DNA of 64,000 nucleotides from positions 124,001 to 188,000 of the forward strand of contig JALMLS010000309.1 in assembly GCA_038496445.1 (NCBI GenBank), written 5' to 3'. Positions 46,681 through 59,479 of this stretch are shown in pieces. Source of the stretch: Trichosphaerium sp. ATCC 40318 (taxonomy: Eukaryota; Discosea; Flabellinia; Trichosidae). Below the pieces are notes generated by a model. That model saw only the letters and a list, made by a program, of their open reading frames with translations. It searched no databases and was not told where the DNA came from. The stretch's first letter is position 1, and the number at the start of each line of letters is the position of its first letter. The position numbers were made by a program, and so were the translations under genes.

Positions 46681-49600
46681 ATGGCGGTACGTTTACACTA
46701 AAATAATAACAAGTCGTTTATATTTCATTAAAAATCATCTGTGACCGTTTAAAAGGATATTGATTTTGCCAGTTTTGGCCCTGGGTTTGATTTGAAGGCT
46801 TGGGTAAATGACGTTTTGGCTAGAAAGAAGGATATGCCTACTGAGGTTCGCCAACGTGATATTTAGCGTGCCAGAGCCCTTGGTTGCGTTTACCACGTTG
46901 CAATACTCACTAAAAATTAGAAATACGCCAAACAGCTTCACAATAAGCTTCAAATGGTATCTTTCGAGCTAAGCAACTCTCTTGAAAAGGTTTGCGCCCA
47001 ATGTATAGCCCGAGTGCCAAGGTTAGTTAAAAACGCATAAAACATGTCACATATCAACTCTACAAAGGTCATTAAAGGAACTGGAGCTTGTAAAGAAAGA
47101 ATCGGCGACACTGAACGAATCTATAAACGACTTTCAAACAAAGCTTCTCAAGGCATCTACAAAAACAAACTGTGGCGAATCTCACACTCTTTTAAGCTTG
47201 AGGACAACACTGATGAATCAATACAAGTTCTAGACGAGCTAGACAAGATAAAGTCGCGTATGGAGATGGCACACGCTGCGTTACAAGAGGCAGGGCGTTA
47301 TAAGACATTACTAGCCAAGATGGATGACGCTTTTACGAAGCAGGCATCAGATGAAGTATGTCGATTTTTTTTGCATTGAACGTTTTTTTTTGTTTATGAT
47401 TGTAGATTGCTCAACAACTACAAGAACTCGACCGTAGTCTTGAAGTACTCAAGGTAAGACATATTATTGACAAATGCAAAAGCTTTTTTTCTTTGAGCAC
47501 GTGCTCTTGGCCTTTATTGGTAAGTACTTACTCGCGTTCAGGATTTGCCTGAATTTCAAGATAAACATCAAGAAATGTCACAGTATAGGAATAGGCTTGA
47601 AGGATTGGTACTGACTCTTTGATTCATATAATACATTGTTTTATTAACATTGTATAGGTCCGACCTCAACTTCTTCGTGCCTTCCAAAACCACGATAAAG
47701 GTATTAATGCTTTCTTATTTTATTCTTATTTTCTGTTCACCAAAAATCTCTAAAATATTTGTTTGCTTAGATGAGGCTGTTAAGCTATTTGGTATATTTA
47801 AACAAATTGGCCGAGAAGATCAAGTTTATCAATATTACTATAAATGTCGTATGGCACAGTTGGTGAATTCTTGGGAAGGATTTCAAAGAAGTAATGCTGG
47901 AGAGAATGCACAGAAAATAAAGTTTTCAGATTGGCTCATTTCCTTCTACGAAGAAGAACTCAAACACATTAACACTGAGGTACGCTCACATGACATAAAG
48001 CTTTTATATTTTTGTAATATTAATAGTTTAATTTATAGATGACATGGTGCGCCAAGGTGTTCGGAAAGTACCGTATTGTTGTTGCCAAGCTTATTTCTAA
48101 ATTTCACTCCACAATCAAAGACCAATTTCAACTTTACTTGAGACCTATGGGTCTTATAGAGCTCATAGATGTTTATAATACTACAACAGATTTTTCAGAT
48201 ACTATAGTTAACCTTATTATTGATGTTGGTACGTAGTACCATCAGTGTTCCTTGTTTTTTGCAAACTTTTTTTTACTCATTGATTGACATGCAAAATTAG
48301 ACAAACGTGAGCTCAGAGAAAGTATTCTATCACCTTTTTTCGAGTATCAACAGACATACGCATCATTGGAGGCTAAAATTCTTACCTTACAAATCGAAAA
48401 ACTTAAACCAGTAAGGTCCAAGTTATCACTCTGTACATTCTGACTTTTTTCTTTTTTTCTTGTAGAAACAAGGTGATTTTATTGGAAGTATACAACATCT
48501 TTCAAAGGCTGTACCTGTTTTATTCTCTACAATATCGAGTGCAGTTGATAGGTGTATCGCTTTCACACAAGGAAGTGAAGCAAGCGCACTTGTTAGCATA
48601 CTTAGCGTACGTCCAGAATTGCTTATTTCTTATAACACCTTCTAACTTCTTTTGTTACAGGACACTATCGTAGACTACATCAAGAGTTTATTTGGGTTAT
48701 TGAAACACTTGAGATCTTTGGCTCGGTTAGATGAGATACAAATGGATATTGGAGGACAAGATAGTATTGAAGAAGAAATCCATGATTGGAACGAAAATTA
48801 CTTTCAAGTATGATTTTATTGTCAAAGTGTTTTTGTTTTATTTTGCTTATCTCTTTATAGGGAGCTCTTCAGGTAACTAGACATCGACTCTTTAATATTT
48901 TAAAGTGTAATATACTAACCTAAATACCTTGAAAAGCTATTAGAGATTGTGGCAGGTGTCATTGATAAAATGAACACATTTGATGTTAATGTACGAACAA
49001 GACTTGCAAGACAGCGACCTGTACTCTTTGGTGATGTAAAAGGCGTACCAAGGTATGTAGTACAAGATTAATTAATTCTAATGATTAATCACATTGTTTA
49101 AACAGTGATACAAAGAACATACCTTGCGTTCATCTATGGCGTGATATAAATAGAACAAAACAACTTGTTCTTTATTTTTCTTCACTTGAAGACAGTACGT
49201 TTCACATCACAATCTTTCTTCTTTCATCTTTGAACTTTTTAACGCGTGTTATAACTATAGGTACATTCAGGCTTTTTTCAAAGGCTTTGTACACGTTTCA
49301 GCAGCTTGAGACAGCAACACAGACATTTGTTTTTGATTCAATGTTTTCTTACATAAAAGAAAAACTACACCTTGTACCTTCAATGTCTGTCTGGACTAAG
49401 CAGCAGGTTCAATCTAATCTACCCACATTCTCTCAATCTGCACAACCTTATGTTAAACTTATTGTTGAACACTTGATAGCGCTATCACACCTATTAGATC
49501 AAGTACGTCAAAACCTACAAATAAATTTTGCTTGATTAAAACTAAAAAAACTTCAAAAAACAGGATGACGGAAGACAACTTCCAACGCCTAATAAGGAGT

Positions 49601-50270
49601 CTCTATTCAACAGTGTGAGCAAAGGTAAGTTTTAATTTACACTCATTAATCTTACATATACTTATGATCATTAGGTATTGATATATCGGTACCAGATGAT
49701 AAGACTGCCAGCGTAGAAGATGATCTAATGGTACAATGAAGATAGGATTTTTTTGTTTGTTATTCTGACATTAATGTAGGAAGAGGAGGTTATGCAACAA
49801 TGGTTATTAGTTGTTTCTCAAGCTACAATGACAATGTATTTCCAACAAATACTTGCAATACCTACGCTTAGTGTAATGGGAGCAAGACATTTAAAGGCAG
49901 ATATTAGTACGATTGTCAATCTCAAAACACTCAAATTATCACTTGTTTTTTAATTTTGAATTAACACTCTACAGGTCATCTCTTCAACGTGGTATCCACC
50001 ATGCTTGAAATACCACCATACCCAGCATTAAATGTATTATTCCAATTTGTTTCTGAGCCTAGTGCAACGTAAGTACAGAATATACCACACGCGCATAACA
50101 ACAAAACTAAAACAAAACAAAGAAAGTTTATTTTTGTTACTTCTTATTTTGTTTGCTCAACAATAACCAACTGTTTTTTTAGGTATGCTCAAAAGCTTAC
50201 AGAAGCTCAACGCTCTGATAAAAAGATTGGTACCATGGTAGCTAAAATGCGTGGACTACCTGTTGTATAA
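46681..50270 (+). CDS. COG7, conserved oligomeric Golgi complex subunit
   Basis: Tether for retrograde traffic within the Golgi. Proposed start: ATGGCG (46681-46686), intron 46687-46755 with GTACGT donor, then DIDFASFGPGFDLKAW, which matches the COG7 N-terminus. Further matches are IQVLDELDKIKSRMEMAHAA, LFGIFKQIGREDQVYQYYYK-CRMAQLVNSWEGFQ, YLRPMGLIELIDVYNTTTDF, QQLETATQTFVFDSMFSYIK and the C-terminal exons VVSTMLEIPPYPALNVLFQF and GTMVAKMRGLPVV then TAA. The 5' part is odd: two in-frame TAG codons (46864 and 46918) must be removed, possibly by one intron 46804-46920 (GTAAAT to AATTAG, 117 bases). The step into LEDNTDESIQ near 47205 needs a GC-AG intron or an error. The rest is clean. Confidence 0.9.
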
Positions 50271-50491
50271 TAATAAACAAGTTCAAAGAATACCGCAAAA
50301 AAATATTCATCTCAAAGTGTAAAAGGTGTATGCTAATTTTTTTTTTCGTATCTTGAAATCAATACACAAGCACGTGTACTTGCTACCATTAGTATTTCAA
50401 TAAAGAGATAGAGTGGTGGTCGAGACAGTTGTGTTTAAAACAAATAATGTTTGTATCATTTTATTTTTTTTTGAATTATTTTACCAGTCTT

Positions 50492-53400
50492 TTAGTCTCT
50501 GGTTATCTCCATGCTAGCAGATAAGTCAAGACGATCACGGTTCTCACTGAGTTCCTTTGAAATCACATTAAACTTCTCGCCAATAGCACCAACAAGAACA
50601 GTGTTCTTCATAAAGTCAGCCCATTTTTGGTTATTGTCAACTCCAGCAATACGAGAAATAGCAACAATAGCACGCAAAGCGCTTCTCTTCAACTCTTCGC
50701 TTCTTTCAACGTGTTGTTTAACAGCACCATCGCGAACCTTTTGAGTAATTGTTTTACGCAAAGGCTCAATCAATTTCTCCAAACCTTGCAAATCATGTAA
50801 GAAAAAAAGGATTGTGGTAACAAATAAGAGCATGTACCTGCTTGAAGGGCTGCGCCAGTGCGGTTAGCCAAACGTGTCAAGATCAAGTGGTTCAACATTT
50901 TAATGTCATAATCATCAGATAGACCACTCACGATTTGTGCGATGAAAGCGGAAAACTCAATCTTTGCAATAGCGGTTTCCAACAAAGTGTACATACATTC
51001 AAAACCAGCCTTACGGAGGTCAAGACCGTCATCAACCTTGTAAAAAATGTCAGAGTCTTCACAGCGACAACAGAGGGGGTAACGAGTGTTGTCGTACCTT
51101 GTGCTTGAAAGGACCGAGGTTTACTTCTCTGATAAGTTCTGGCTTAATGTTAGTCTCTCCGTACAATACAGGCAAGTATTCTGTCAAATGATCTTGGATC
51201 AAGCCTGGTGTTAAAGCGTTAGTGTCAGTTCAAATACAATAAAGAGGTATAAAAAAATACTAACCTGAACGGTGATGAGCAAAGTAGTTCAATGTGAGCA
51301 AAGCGGAACGGCGAACATTCTAAAAACAAACATGTCAATAATGTGCTGATTGAGTAATAAAGAGAATACTACGTACAATTTCACTATCCTTGAGCAATAC
51401 GAGGAAGGCGAGAATCTCTTCTTGGAGCATCTTCTCAACATCCTTACCGACAGTTTTATCGGAAATGGTGTATTTGACAGCTGTGACAACACAAGAACGT
51501 GTGTTCTCGTTCTTGGAACCGGATTTCTCTTTGAGTACTGGCAAGATCTTTTCTGGGCTGATAATGCACAATTTACCCAAGCACTCAGCAATAACATTAC
51601 GAGTACCCTCTTCGTCGCTTTCAGTGTGTTCTATAAAAAAACCCAAACGTTAACAACAAGTTATAAGGTGCAAAATAAAAATAAAAAAGGCGTACTGAAG
51701 AGGAGGTCAAGGAGCGGTTGAACGAAAGGCCCTAAGCGCTTGGCGCCCTTTGATGATTCGACTTGACGAACGATAATCTCGCGAAGTGAACCGAGGAGCA
51801 AGTATTGCTTACGTGGGTGTTTGTTGATCTCATCCAAAATATCAGGTAAGAACTTCTTCAAGTTACCAGTTGCAATTCCACCCAAACCAAGAGAGGCAGC
51901 GTTCTTGATCTCCTCTGATGAAGAGTCGAAGCAAGACAAGACAACCTTTTTCAAGCCAGATACAGCACCAAGATCAGTTTGGCGACCGACTTCTCCGAGA
52001 CAGTGGAGGGCCAACAAGCGTTTCTAAAGGAACAGGATTAATACAAAGTAGCCAGTGCTTAGGAAGCACGCACGTTTTCGGCTGTCTTCTTACTCTTGAC
52101 ATCAGCAATAAACTGTTGTACAGTGGCTGAGCGTTGGTCTTCGGTAGCTTTTGCTGCAATAGCGGCTACACACTGAGAGATGCACGAGAAAGCTTGCTTT
52201 GAGAGTTCTTTGCTGTCAGATTTTTTAGAACCGACAAGGTTCAACAAACCGCTCATCAAACCATCGTAAGTCAACTTCTTGGACTTGGATGTAACCATCT
52301 CAGTGAACAAAGATAGGGAGGACTAGGTAAAACGTGAGTACGACATATTGTAACGTTTGGGTGGTCATCTTACGCACCTCAAGAGCGAGACCTTGTAGAA
52401 GAGATGATGTCAACAATACAAGAACCTTTGGGAGAACAATGGTGTTAATTGTTGATCCAGATGAGGAGTGAACACGAAGGATCTGTCTGCACACGCGAAT
52501 AGAGAGGTGAGACAAGTGCAAGTCGGCTTCCCTGAAAAAAAGAATGAGAACAACACAAAAAACAACAAAAATGTAGACAAATCGTTGTAACGTACCCAAT
52601 GAGTTGAGCGAGTTCCTTGAGTACAGCTTCGTATTGTCTGCTAGCTTCTTTGGATTTACCATATGTTTTAACCAACTCAGCTAGAGCCTTCAAGGAAGAC
52701 TGTTTCAACTGTCTGTTTTGCTTACGCAAAAAGGAGGCGAGTTGTTCTACAGTCTTACCGAGGATGCTAGACAAATCAATTTTCAAGCTAGAAGTAGCAA
52801 TGGTGTTAAGGGCTTTGACAGTTGTCAAGCGTGTAATCTCATTGCCCAATCTGTCGAGAAGGATCTTTAAGCATGAACTACAGCACATTAGATAGGCCCA
52901 ACAACAAAAAACACAATCAACTTACCCAAGTTCACCCTTGAGACCATCTCCAAGGCGAGCTACAATAACACCAGCAGCGGTAATAGCTTGCTCTTTTACC
53001 TCTTGATCAATATCTTGTGCTTCGAGTTTGACAAGTACAGCTGCGTATAGCGCTTGGGCTCTTGCTTCCCATGTACCAGCTCCCTAGAAACTCTGTAAAC
53101 AAAAAATCCAAAACATTTACAAACACTTACTTCTTCTGAACGGAGTACTTTGGCGAATTCTTGACAGACACGAAGACTCTCAGCTGTAATTTTGAAGTAA
53201 GGATCCTTGACAGAGTTGTATACAGGTTCAGTCAAGGCGTCCAAGTGCTCTGTGAATTGTGCTGGAGAGGTGGTGCTGAGGAGAGCACGGAGGAATTGCA
53301 AACATTCAATCTTCAATGGAGAAGAAGTGTTCTTTTTACCGAGTGCGAGGTCAATACCAGGGATGATTTTACCCAACAATTCTTGTGTGAAGCAACCAGG

Positions 53401-55400
53401 GACTACAGTGAGGAGTTCACGGAGAGTTTGGAGAACAGCAACACGTGTCTTTACGTTCTTGCTGAGCTTTTTGTTGTTGAATTCTGGGCACACGTTTGAG
53501 ATGATTTTTTCAACGTTTTGTTCCAAAAGGTTTTGAGCACTAGAAAATACGTGTCAGTTGAAAACTCTAAGAGTCTAAAATTATTAAAAGTGTTCGTACA
53601 CATCGCTGCTGGAAGCAACAACCTTTGTTTGTTTGAGGAGGGCAGTGAATGTGTGGTAGATATCGAGCTAGGGAAACAAATAAGCTAAAATAATACTATT
53701 ACTGCTTGTGAAACGTACTCTGACGTTCTCTTCTCTCTCTTTAAATCTTGAAATGAGAATTGGCGCAACGGTCTCGTAAATGTGTTGCAAGCGCTCAGGG
53801 CGGGCTTGAATCATAGCAGCCAAGCATCTTGAAGATGCTTTTCTTACTTTCCATGACATATCGTCATCGTCACTGTAGTCATCCCATTCATCACTAAATA
53901 AACTAGTTAATACAATCCAAACCAGCAAATGAACTAATAAAAACACCCAAAGTTATATGACGTACTCTTCACCATCATCGAATTCATCATCGTCCATACC
54001 ATCAATGTCCATTTCATCGGACTCATCACCAGAGTCGTAGTTGTAGTTTGGATCGTGTTTTACGTATTTCAAGCACAAGGCCTCAATTTTATCGAGATAA
54101 GCACCTGATTCTTTAGGGCAACGGAGAACCAATGATTCAAATGTCTACAGCTGTGCGTTAGTACAGTTTTCGATAACTCATACGAAAAAAATCACTATCG
54201 TCCTTTACTAACCTGGAAACAATTCTCTCTCAACTCATCATCTTCCTCAAAGTCGTCACTATCAGCATACTTTAGAACAATAGCCATAATGCGCTCCATA
54301 TGTTTTCCCAATCTGAATCCAACAGCACGGCTAAAATAAGCGTAAATAACTACTTCACAGCAATTCCAAGTGTCAGCGTTACCTAATAGCACCAATACAT
54401 TGAATAAAAGTGCGAATGTGGTCGCCCTTTTTCGACTTTTCTGTTTTTGATAGCAAAGTGTCTACGAGTGTAGCGAAAAGAGCTTCAGGTGAGTTGAGGG
54501 ATCTAAGAGGTTGCAAAAAAAAGGTCAGAGAGCAGAACGAAACAGTAAAAATTCAGTTAATCACGTACAAGAAACCAAGGCATCCAATAGCCTTTTTACG
54601 ACTTGCAGAGCGAGAATTAGTGAGTTGTGGAATGCAAACGTTTTGTGCTTTTTCATAGTAGTCAGACATCAATGAGCGGAAACGACCCAATAAATCATGT
54701 AGTAGCTCAAGTGTGTACAGTTGGATGTCTGTAGGGGCATCTTTTTTCTGTTTTAACGAAATATTAATATTTTGGGCTTTGTGTTTTTTATGAGCGCTTG
54801 ATAGCGTTCACGCTGCATGTATTATTTTTACTAGCAAGTGATTGCGAAATTAGAGCAAAGAGTAAACGTACTTTTAGTGCTTCAATGAGTCTAGGCGTTA
54901 GCTTCTTTACCACTAGTTTGCCCATTTTCTTGCCAGGAATCTCTTGAATAACGGTCTTTAGCCCGATGCTGCAGATGTCCCGCATTTCCTCCTTTTTGCC
55001 ATCTAGGAGCTGTGTGCCTAATCTTTCTACAATTTCTTGTATTCTTTCCTCGTTTACACGGCCTGAGAGTGGACCAAGACTGTAAAAAAAGAGATTAAGA
55101 GAAGAGCAGTTTAAACGAAAGTTTTTTGCGTACCATTTTACAGCTAGGCCTTGTACATCGCCTGAAGCGTCTTTAATAACTAAGTCCAACAGCTTGGAAA
55201 CGATCTTTTTTTCGCCGTCAGGATCTAGTTTGAAAGAGTCTTTCTCTAGCTCGCTAACGAGATCCGATATCGCCATGTATCGGAAATCTTTATCGCGGTC
55301 ATTCATCTACCAATGGTAAGCCTCTGTGTTTTTTTTTGAAAAAACAAACTATTAAACAAGTAAATACCTTCTCGAGCAAAGAAGAAACAGAGATTGACAT
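50492..55400 (-). CDS. CAND1, cullin-associated Nedd8-dissociated protein
   Basis: HEAT-repeat protein that binds unneddylated cullin-RBX1 and exchanges substrate adaptors, including F-box proteins. N-terminus MSISVSSLLEK then MNDRDKDFRYMAISDLVSEL (human SDKDFRFMATNDLM). The acidic insert (DEFDDGE, DEWDDYSDDDDMSWKVRKAS) and VAPILISRFKEREENV follow. Later exons give EITRLTTVKALNTIATSSLK-IDLSSILG, ASFLRKQNRQLKQSSLKALA, LALHCLGEVGRQTDLGAVSG, RKQYLLLGSLREIIV, EEGTRNVIAECLGKLCIISP and MYTLLETAIAKIEF. The end is ELKRSALRAIVAISRIAG with a divergent tail (SASMEITRD). Length is close to the family's 1,230 residues. About fifteen introns. Converges on COG7 with 221 bases between stops. Confidence 0.95.
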
Positions 55401-55716
55401 GTTGAGTGTTTTTTATGTAACTCTAGCTGTTGCTCTCTTGTCAAAAAATACAAAAAAAAAGCTATTCATGGAACAACAAGACCTAAAAAGACTCTAAATA
55501 AAGACCTTCCTATGAGCTTTCAGGCACATGAGGAGATGAGTATTGCGTGGTACATGTGCTCTGTCTTATTTTCAATATTTGTACCGTTTAAACTGAGTGT
55601 TTGCAAACAAAAAACGTCGTTGTGCTTAAATAAATGCTTGGTATCTACTACAAATTGACTGTGCGTCAAAAAAAAAACGTGCCAAATTTTTGGTTTTGTA
55701 CCATCAAACTCCAAAG
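55401..55716. promoter_or_regulatory. Divergent promoter region, CAND1 / NYN gene
   Basis: 316 bases between divergent start codons; includes A/T tracts only. An open minus-strand frame (55520-55756) crosses it and is taken as chance. Confidence 0.4.
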
Positions 55717-58028
55717 ATGCAGCCACTGTACGATACGGATAGTGTAGTTCATACAAATACTAGCACTGAGGCACTAGGATACAGATACGACGCTAAACGC
55801 GTTTCTGTACTGTGGGATATTGAGAATGTTCCTGTACCATCTAGTGTACGCGCATACCACATCATACAAAAATTTAGACAGGTAGCTATGAAGAGAGGTA
55901 CAAAAATCAGAAATACTCCTCCTACACATTGCTGACGCATATAGGACGCATATGCCAGTTTAAAGCTGTTGGACATGCGCTACACATACCAAAAGATGTA
56001 CGACAAGACCTACAGTTCTGTGACGTTACCTTCGGTACGAATAAATACTTTCCAATAACTCTGATGGTGTATTTCTTTATGAATTAACAAATAAATAGAG
56101 GACGTAGTTACAATGGCGACAAAACCTTCTTCTGCAGATATAAACATCGTTATTGAACTTTTAAAGATTGTTTTGGAATACAAACCACCACATTGTGTGC
56201 TTCTCATTACAGGCGATGGGTACGTTAAAACTAGTGTTCTGTACGCTTATAAAATAACCTGATGTCTTGCATAGCGACTTTACAAGGGCTGTTAACGTGC
56301 TAACTTCCAAAGGATTTGAAGTCGTTGTAATAAGCGGTACGTTGTGTTTAACGCCGTTCCACTTCATCAGACGAACAAGCACTTTTCTAAACACGTTTTT
56401 TCTAGGTTTCAGTTCTTCTGATGTACTTCATTTCTCAGCTACAGAAGTAATAGATTGGATTGATATACTGGCTGACTTGCCACAGCAAAAAGGTGTTGAG
56501 GATAAATTACCAAAAAGTCCATTTCGTAGAGCCAAAGCAACGACACATGTCACTTCTCCTTTTAGAGATAAACCTCATGATACAGATGTAGAGAGGTACT
56601 ACTATACAAAAATTTAACAAAAAAGAGCATCTGTTGCACCAGCAAAGAAAGAACGATAAAATAGTTTACATGCTTTTTACTTTTTTTTTTTTTGGTTTTC
56701 AATTTTTTGACTCTAACAGAAGGGCACAGCGCAGATTGAGTCCGTCGCTTGAAACAAGGTCAACGGTGACTTTACAGGGACTTGGTGTAGTACCATTGAA
56801 GAGTAGTTTGGCTGTGTCACAGAATAGTAAGGAACGATATAAAATGATGTTGATGGCTGCTTTAAGAGAGATGAAACAAGAGTTTTTTATGCCGACACCT
56901 CAAAACCTTATAACCAAATTACGGGAAATGAATCCAGACGAGCTGACGGGTGTGAAATGGAAGGTGTTCAAGAAAATAGCAGAAAGAGATGATACGTTTA
57001 TTGTAACAGGTATGCAACTCAATTTTTTTTTTTTTTACATCCAACGCTCTATCGTTGTTTTCGTTCCTTCACCTGACCTCTTTAAAAGGAGAAGGCGCAA
57101 AGTTTGCAGTTTATCTAAGAGAAGATCAATATGGTGGTGTCAACCCAAATGATGTTTATAGCAACAGCGAACTTGTGACAGCCAGGTGCGATGATTTTTT
57201 ATTGATTGCTGAAATTAATCAACTGCCTAACTTACTTTGTCCTCTTAGACAATCCTTTACAATACTTTCTTTCTTTTTCTCACATCATCCACTACGCTCT
57301 GAAGGAGGCCTTCTGGGATTTGCAAGGCACTTATCTGACCTTGCTCCTGATAGATTTAAAGTAAGTAAAAATGAAAATTTACAATCCCACTTTGTTGTAT
57401 TCTTATAATTCTTTAAGGCGTTCCGTTTAGCAGTGCTCATGGCACAGCTTCGGATGTACCTGGATAAGAATATCATAGGACAGTCTACTGAAGATTTTAG
57501 CACAGTATACACCTATGCAATAACTCCTAGTTTTTTGTAAGCTATCTTCAAAAAAGTAATATTTATTCCCGTATACTAACACTACTTTGTAGCAATCAGT
57601 TTGGTACGGATACATGGCGTAACTTTGTAGGTCATGTGCGCACCTTACCGGTTCATTTTTCTCGGCGTGTGGTAAAATACGCCCAAGAGTTACACGAGGG
57701 TGACTTCCAGGTACTACGGCTGCAAAAACCAAGCTTCATTAATACTTTTTGGTTTGAATCAAAAAAACAGTTTTTTTTTTACCAATGTTCCCTCGTATCT
57801 ACAAACATTGTTCACATGTGTGCCTAGGAACTCGACCTTGGTGTTCTTTTCCTTCTTATTCTTCTGGCTCAACAATATGGCTACTTTGATAAATATGGAC
57901 GTAATGGTATTCGTCGGTCTGTTGAACTTCCAAAAACAGATTTTGTTAAATCACCTCATGATGACAAGCCACAACTCAACAATTGGTACTCGTACTACAC
58001 CGTTCTGTGTGCTACACCTACGAACTAA
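55717..58028 (+). CDS. MARF1/limkain-b1-like NYN-domain protein with LOTUS-like domain
   Basis: Predicted RNA-binding or RNA-cutting protein. Start MQPLYDTDSVVHTNTSTEAL. An NYN (PIN-like) domain spans exons 1-4: VSVLWDIENVPVPSSVRAYH (first acidic site, DIEN), ICQFKAVGHALHIPKDVRQD, MATKPSSADINIVIELLK, VLLITGDGDFTRAVNVLTSK-GFEVVVISG (second acidic site, GDGDF) and LHFSATEVIDWIDILADLP. The order and spacing match the limkain-b1/MARF1 LabA-like domain. After a basic linker (SPFRRAKATTHV, RAQRRLSPSLE) a LOTUS/OST-HTH-like unit follows: MMLMAALREMKQEFFMPTPQ-NLITKLREMNPDELTGVKWK, then FIVTGEGAKFAVYL. The C-terminal third is helical (GLLGFARHLSDLAPDRFKAF, RLAVLMAQLRMYLDKNIIGQ) and unrecognised. It ends TVLCATPTN then TAA at 58026. 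Introns about ten. Targets are unknown. Confidence 0.75.
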
Positions 58029-58482
58029 ATAAAACCTTGTGTTTCTACAACAAAAATCAAAAAAAAAATCGAAAAAAAAGGTACGGCTGTTGTGGGCTTG
58101 ATTTGGATTTTTACATCATGTGTGTACAGAGTTAACACCATTTTGAACCAGCAACGACATCCTATTACAATTTATAAGCCTCTCGTGGCACATTTGAATC
58201 AAAATTGTTTTCAGTTGCGTGAAATCCGCTATGGTTAGCTCCATTGTACTTGTTACTAGTCTTTGAACATACACAAAGATAACACCGCGGAGTGCGGAGC
58301 TTTAAGCCAGACCTTGTTCGAAAAACGAGCCGTCAATGGCTTTCTGGTTCATTTTTTTCGAATACCGTATTTTAGAACGTCAATTATCTTGCGCATAATG
58401 TATGGACCCTCAACAACGGCATGCTACTATTTTTTGCTTTTCTATATCTAACATCTTTCAGGTCGATGCACACCCAGCCACG
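58029..58482. other. Spacer with one coding-like segment
   Basis: At 58129-58235 the plus strand reads RVNTILNQQRHPITIYKPLV then AHLNQNCFQLREIRYG, after a plausible 50-base intron (GTACGG to GTGTACAG). It could be an alternative last exon of the NYN gene, but no phase-compatible join was found. Confidence 0.3.
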
Positions 58483-59479
58483 ATGCGTCCAAAGCGACGT
58501 TTACCGCCATTACCGACTACCAGGCGATTACGGCAGCGCGTAGAAGGTTTTTACACAACTACTATCCGACTTACATAACATCTATTAGCACCTACAGACT
58601 TTATAGACTTAACTGGAGACGATACAAGCTCAATACAGTCAAATACTGCCAATAATTATGTAGCAGCCATCGTGCGTTAAGAACCCTTTTGTAGTCCAGT
58701 AAAATAGGACCAAAACTCTCAAAATCTCGTTGACAGGGTTTAGACGCCATGGGTAATTCGGCCACAACCAGTCAGACCACAGGTCCCTGCTGCTTTACAA
58801 CGTACGTGCCAACGTCAAGTCGTATGACTATTTTGACATTGTGGTTTTGCAGAAACTTGGTATTTTCGGGTGGCAGAAACGCAAGTACCACAACCTCGTT
58901 CTTTAGTTGAAAAAGGCATTAACAAATATGTTGGTGGCTACTGGGCAAGAAGAAGGCGGTACGTAAAGCAAAAAAAGAGACATTTTATAAAAATCACATG
59001 GTGCCGCCGCAAACAATTTCTGTTGGTAAAAAGAACTCATACAAACTACAAAACACTTTCACACTCATATTTTTTGCAACCATTTTTTTTTCTTAGCTTT
59101 TCGGCATCAAACACAAAAAATGATGAAAAAATGGTTTCGTGAGCTGACTTTTCTTCAAAAAAGGTCTCAAAGGCGTTTTCATCCATCTTCAAGTAGTTGT
59201 AAATATCATACTACATTGATAGATGATAATGAGTGTGAGGAGGAAAAAGCAATAGTAGTCGATGAGCCCGAAAAATCATCAACTGGAGTTGATGTAAATA
59301 AGCGTATTACATCGACTACTTGTACTATTTGCCAGTCAAAAATCAAAGACATTACCGCTACAATGTGTGGACACATGTTTTGTGAGGGATGCATAATTGA
59401 GTGCATAGACGCTACTGGGAAGTGTCCAAACTGTCGTTGTCAGCTCTCTTTACAACACATTCATCCTCTATTTTTGTAA
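58483..59479 (+). CDS. Candidate SUMO-targeted RING ubiquitin ligase (RNF4/SLX8-like)
   Basis: Exon 1 (58483-58546) gives a basic start MRPKRRLPPLPTTRRLRQRV. The next exon (from 58589, after a 42-base intron) encodes EAPTDFIDLTGDDTSS, a hydrophobic-acidic SUMO-interacting motif like those of RNF4. Two more short exons (LDAMGNSATTSQTT; ETWYFRVAETQVPQPRSLVE-KGINKYVGGYWARRRR) precede the last exon. The last exon has a second SIM-like stretch (EEEKAIVVDEPEK) and a C-terminal RING: CTICQSKIKDITATMCGHMF then CEGCIIECIDATGKCPNCRC. It ends QHIHPLFL, close to the YHPIYI end of RNF4. The arrangement of basic start, SIMs and a RING at the very end fits a SUMO-targeted ligase acting in nuclear quality control and DNA repair. 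The join near 58960-59098 is off by one base in my model. The RING exon alone is certain. Confidence 0.6.

Noticed and set aside
46864-46920. TAG read as glutamine (reassigned code)
   Set aside because: PRPP synthetase and the p34 protein both end naturally at TAG, and no other gene in the window needs TAG as sense.
46735-46953. Minus-strand 72-codon frame
   Set aside because: It is antisense to the COG7 first exons, which have clear homology.
51350-51721. Plus-strand frame of over 100 codons inside CAND1
   Set aside because: Antisense of a strongly conserved gene; composition follows the CAND1 codons.
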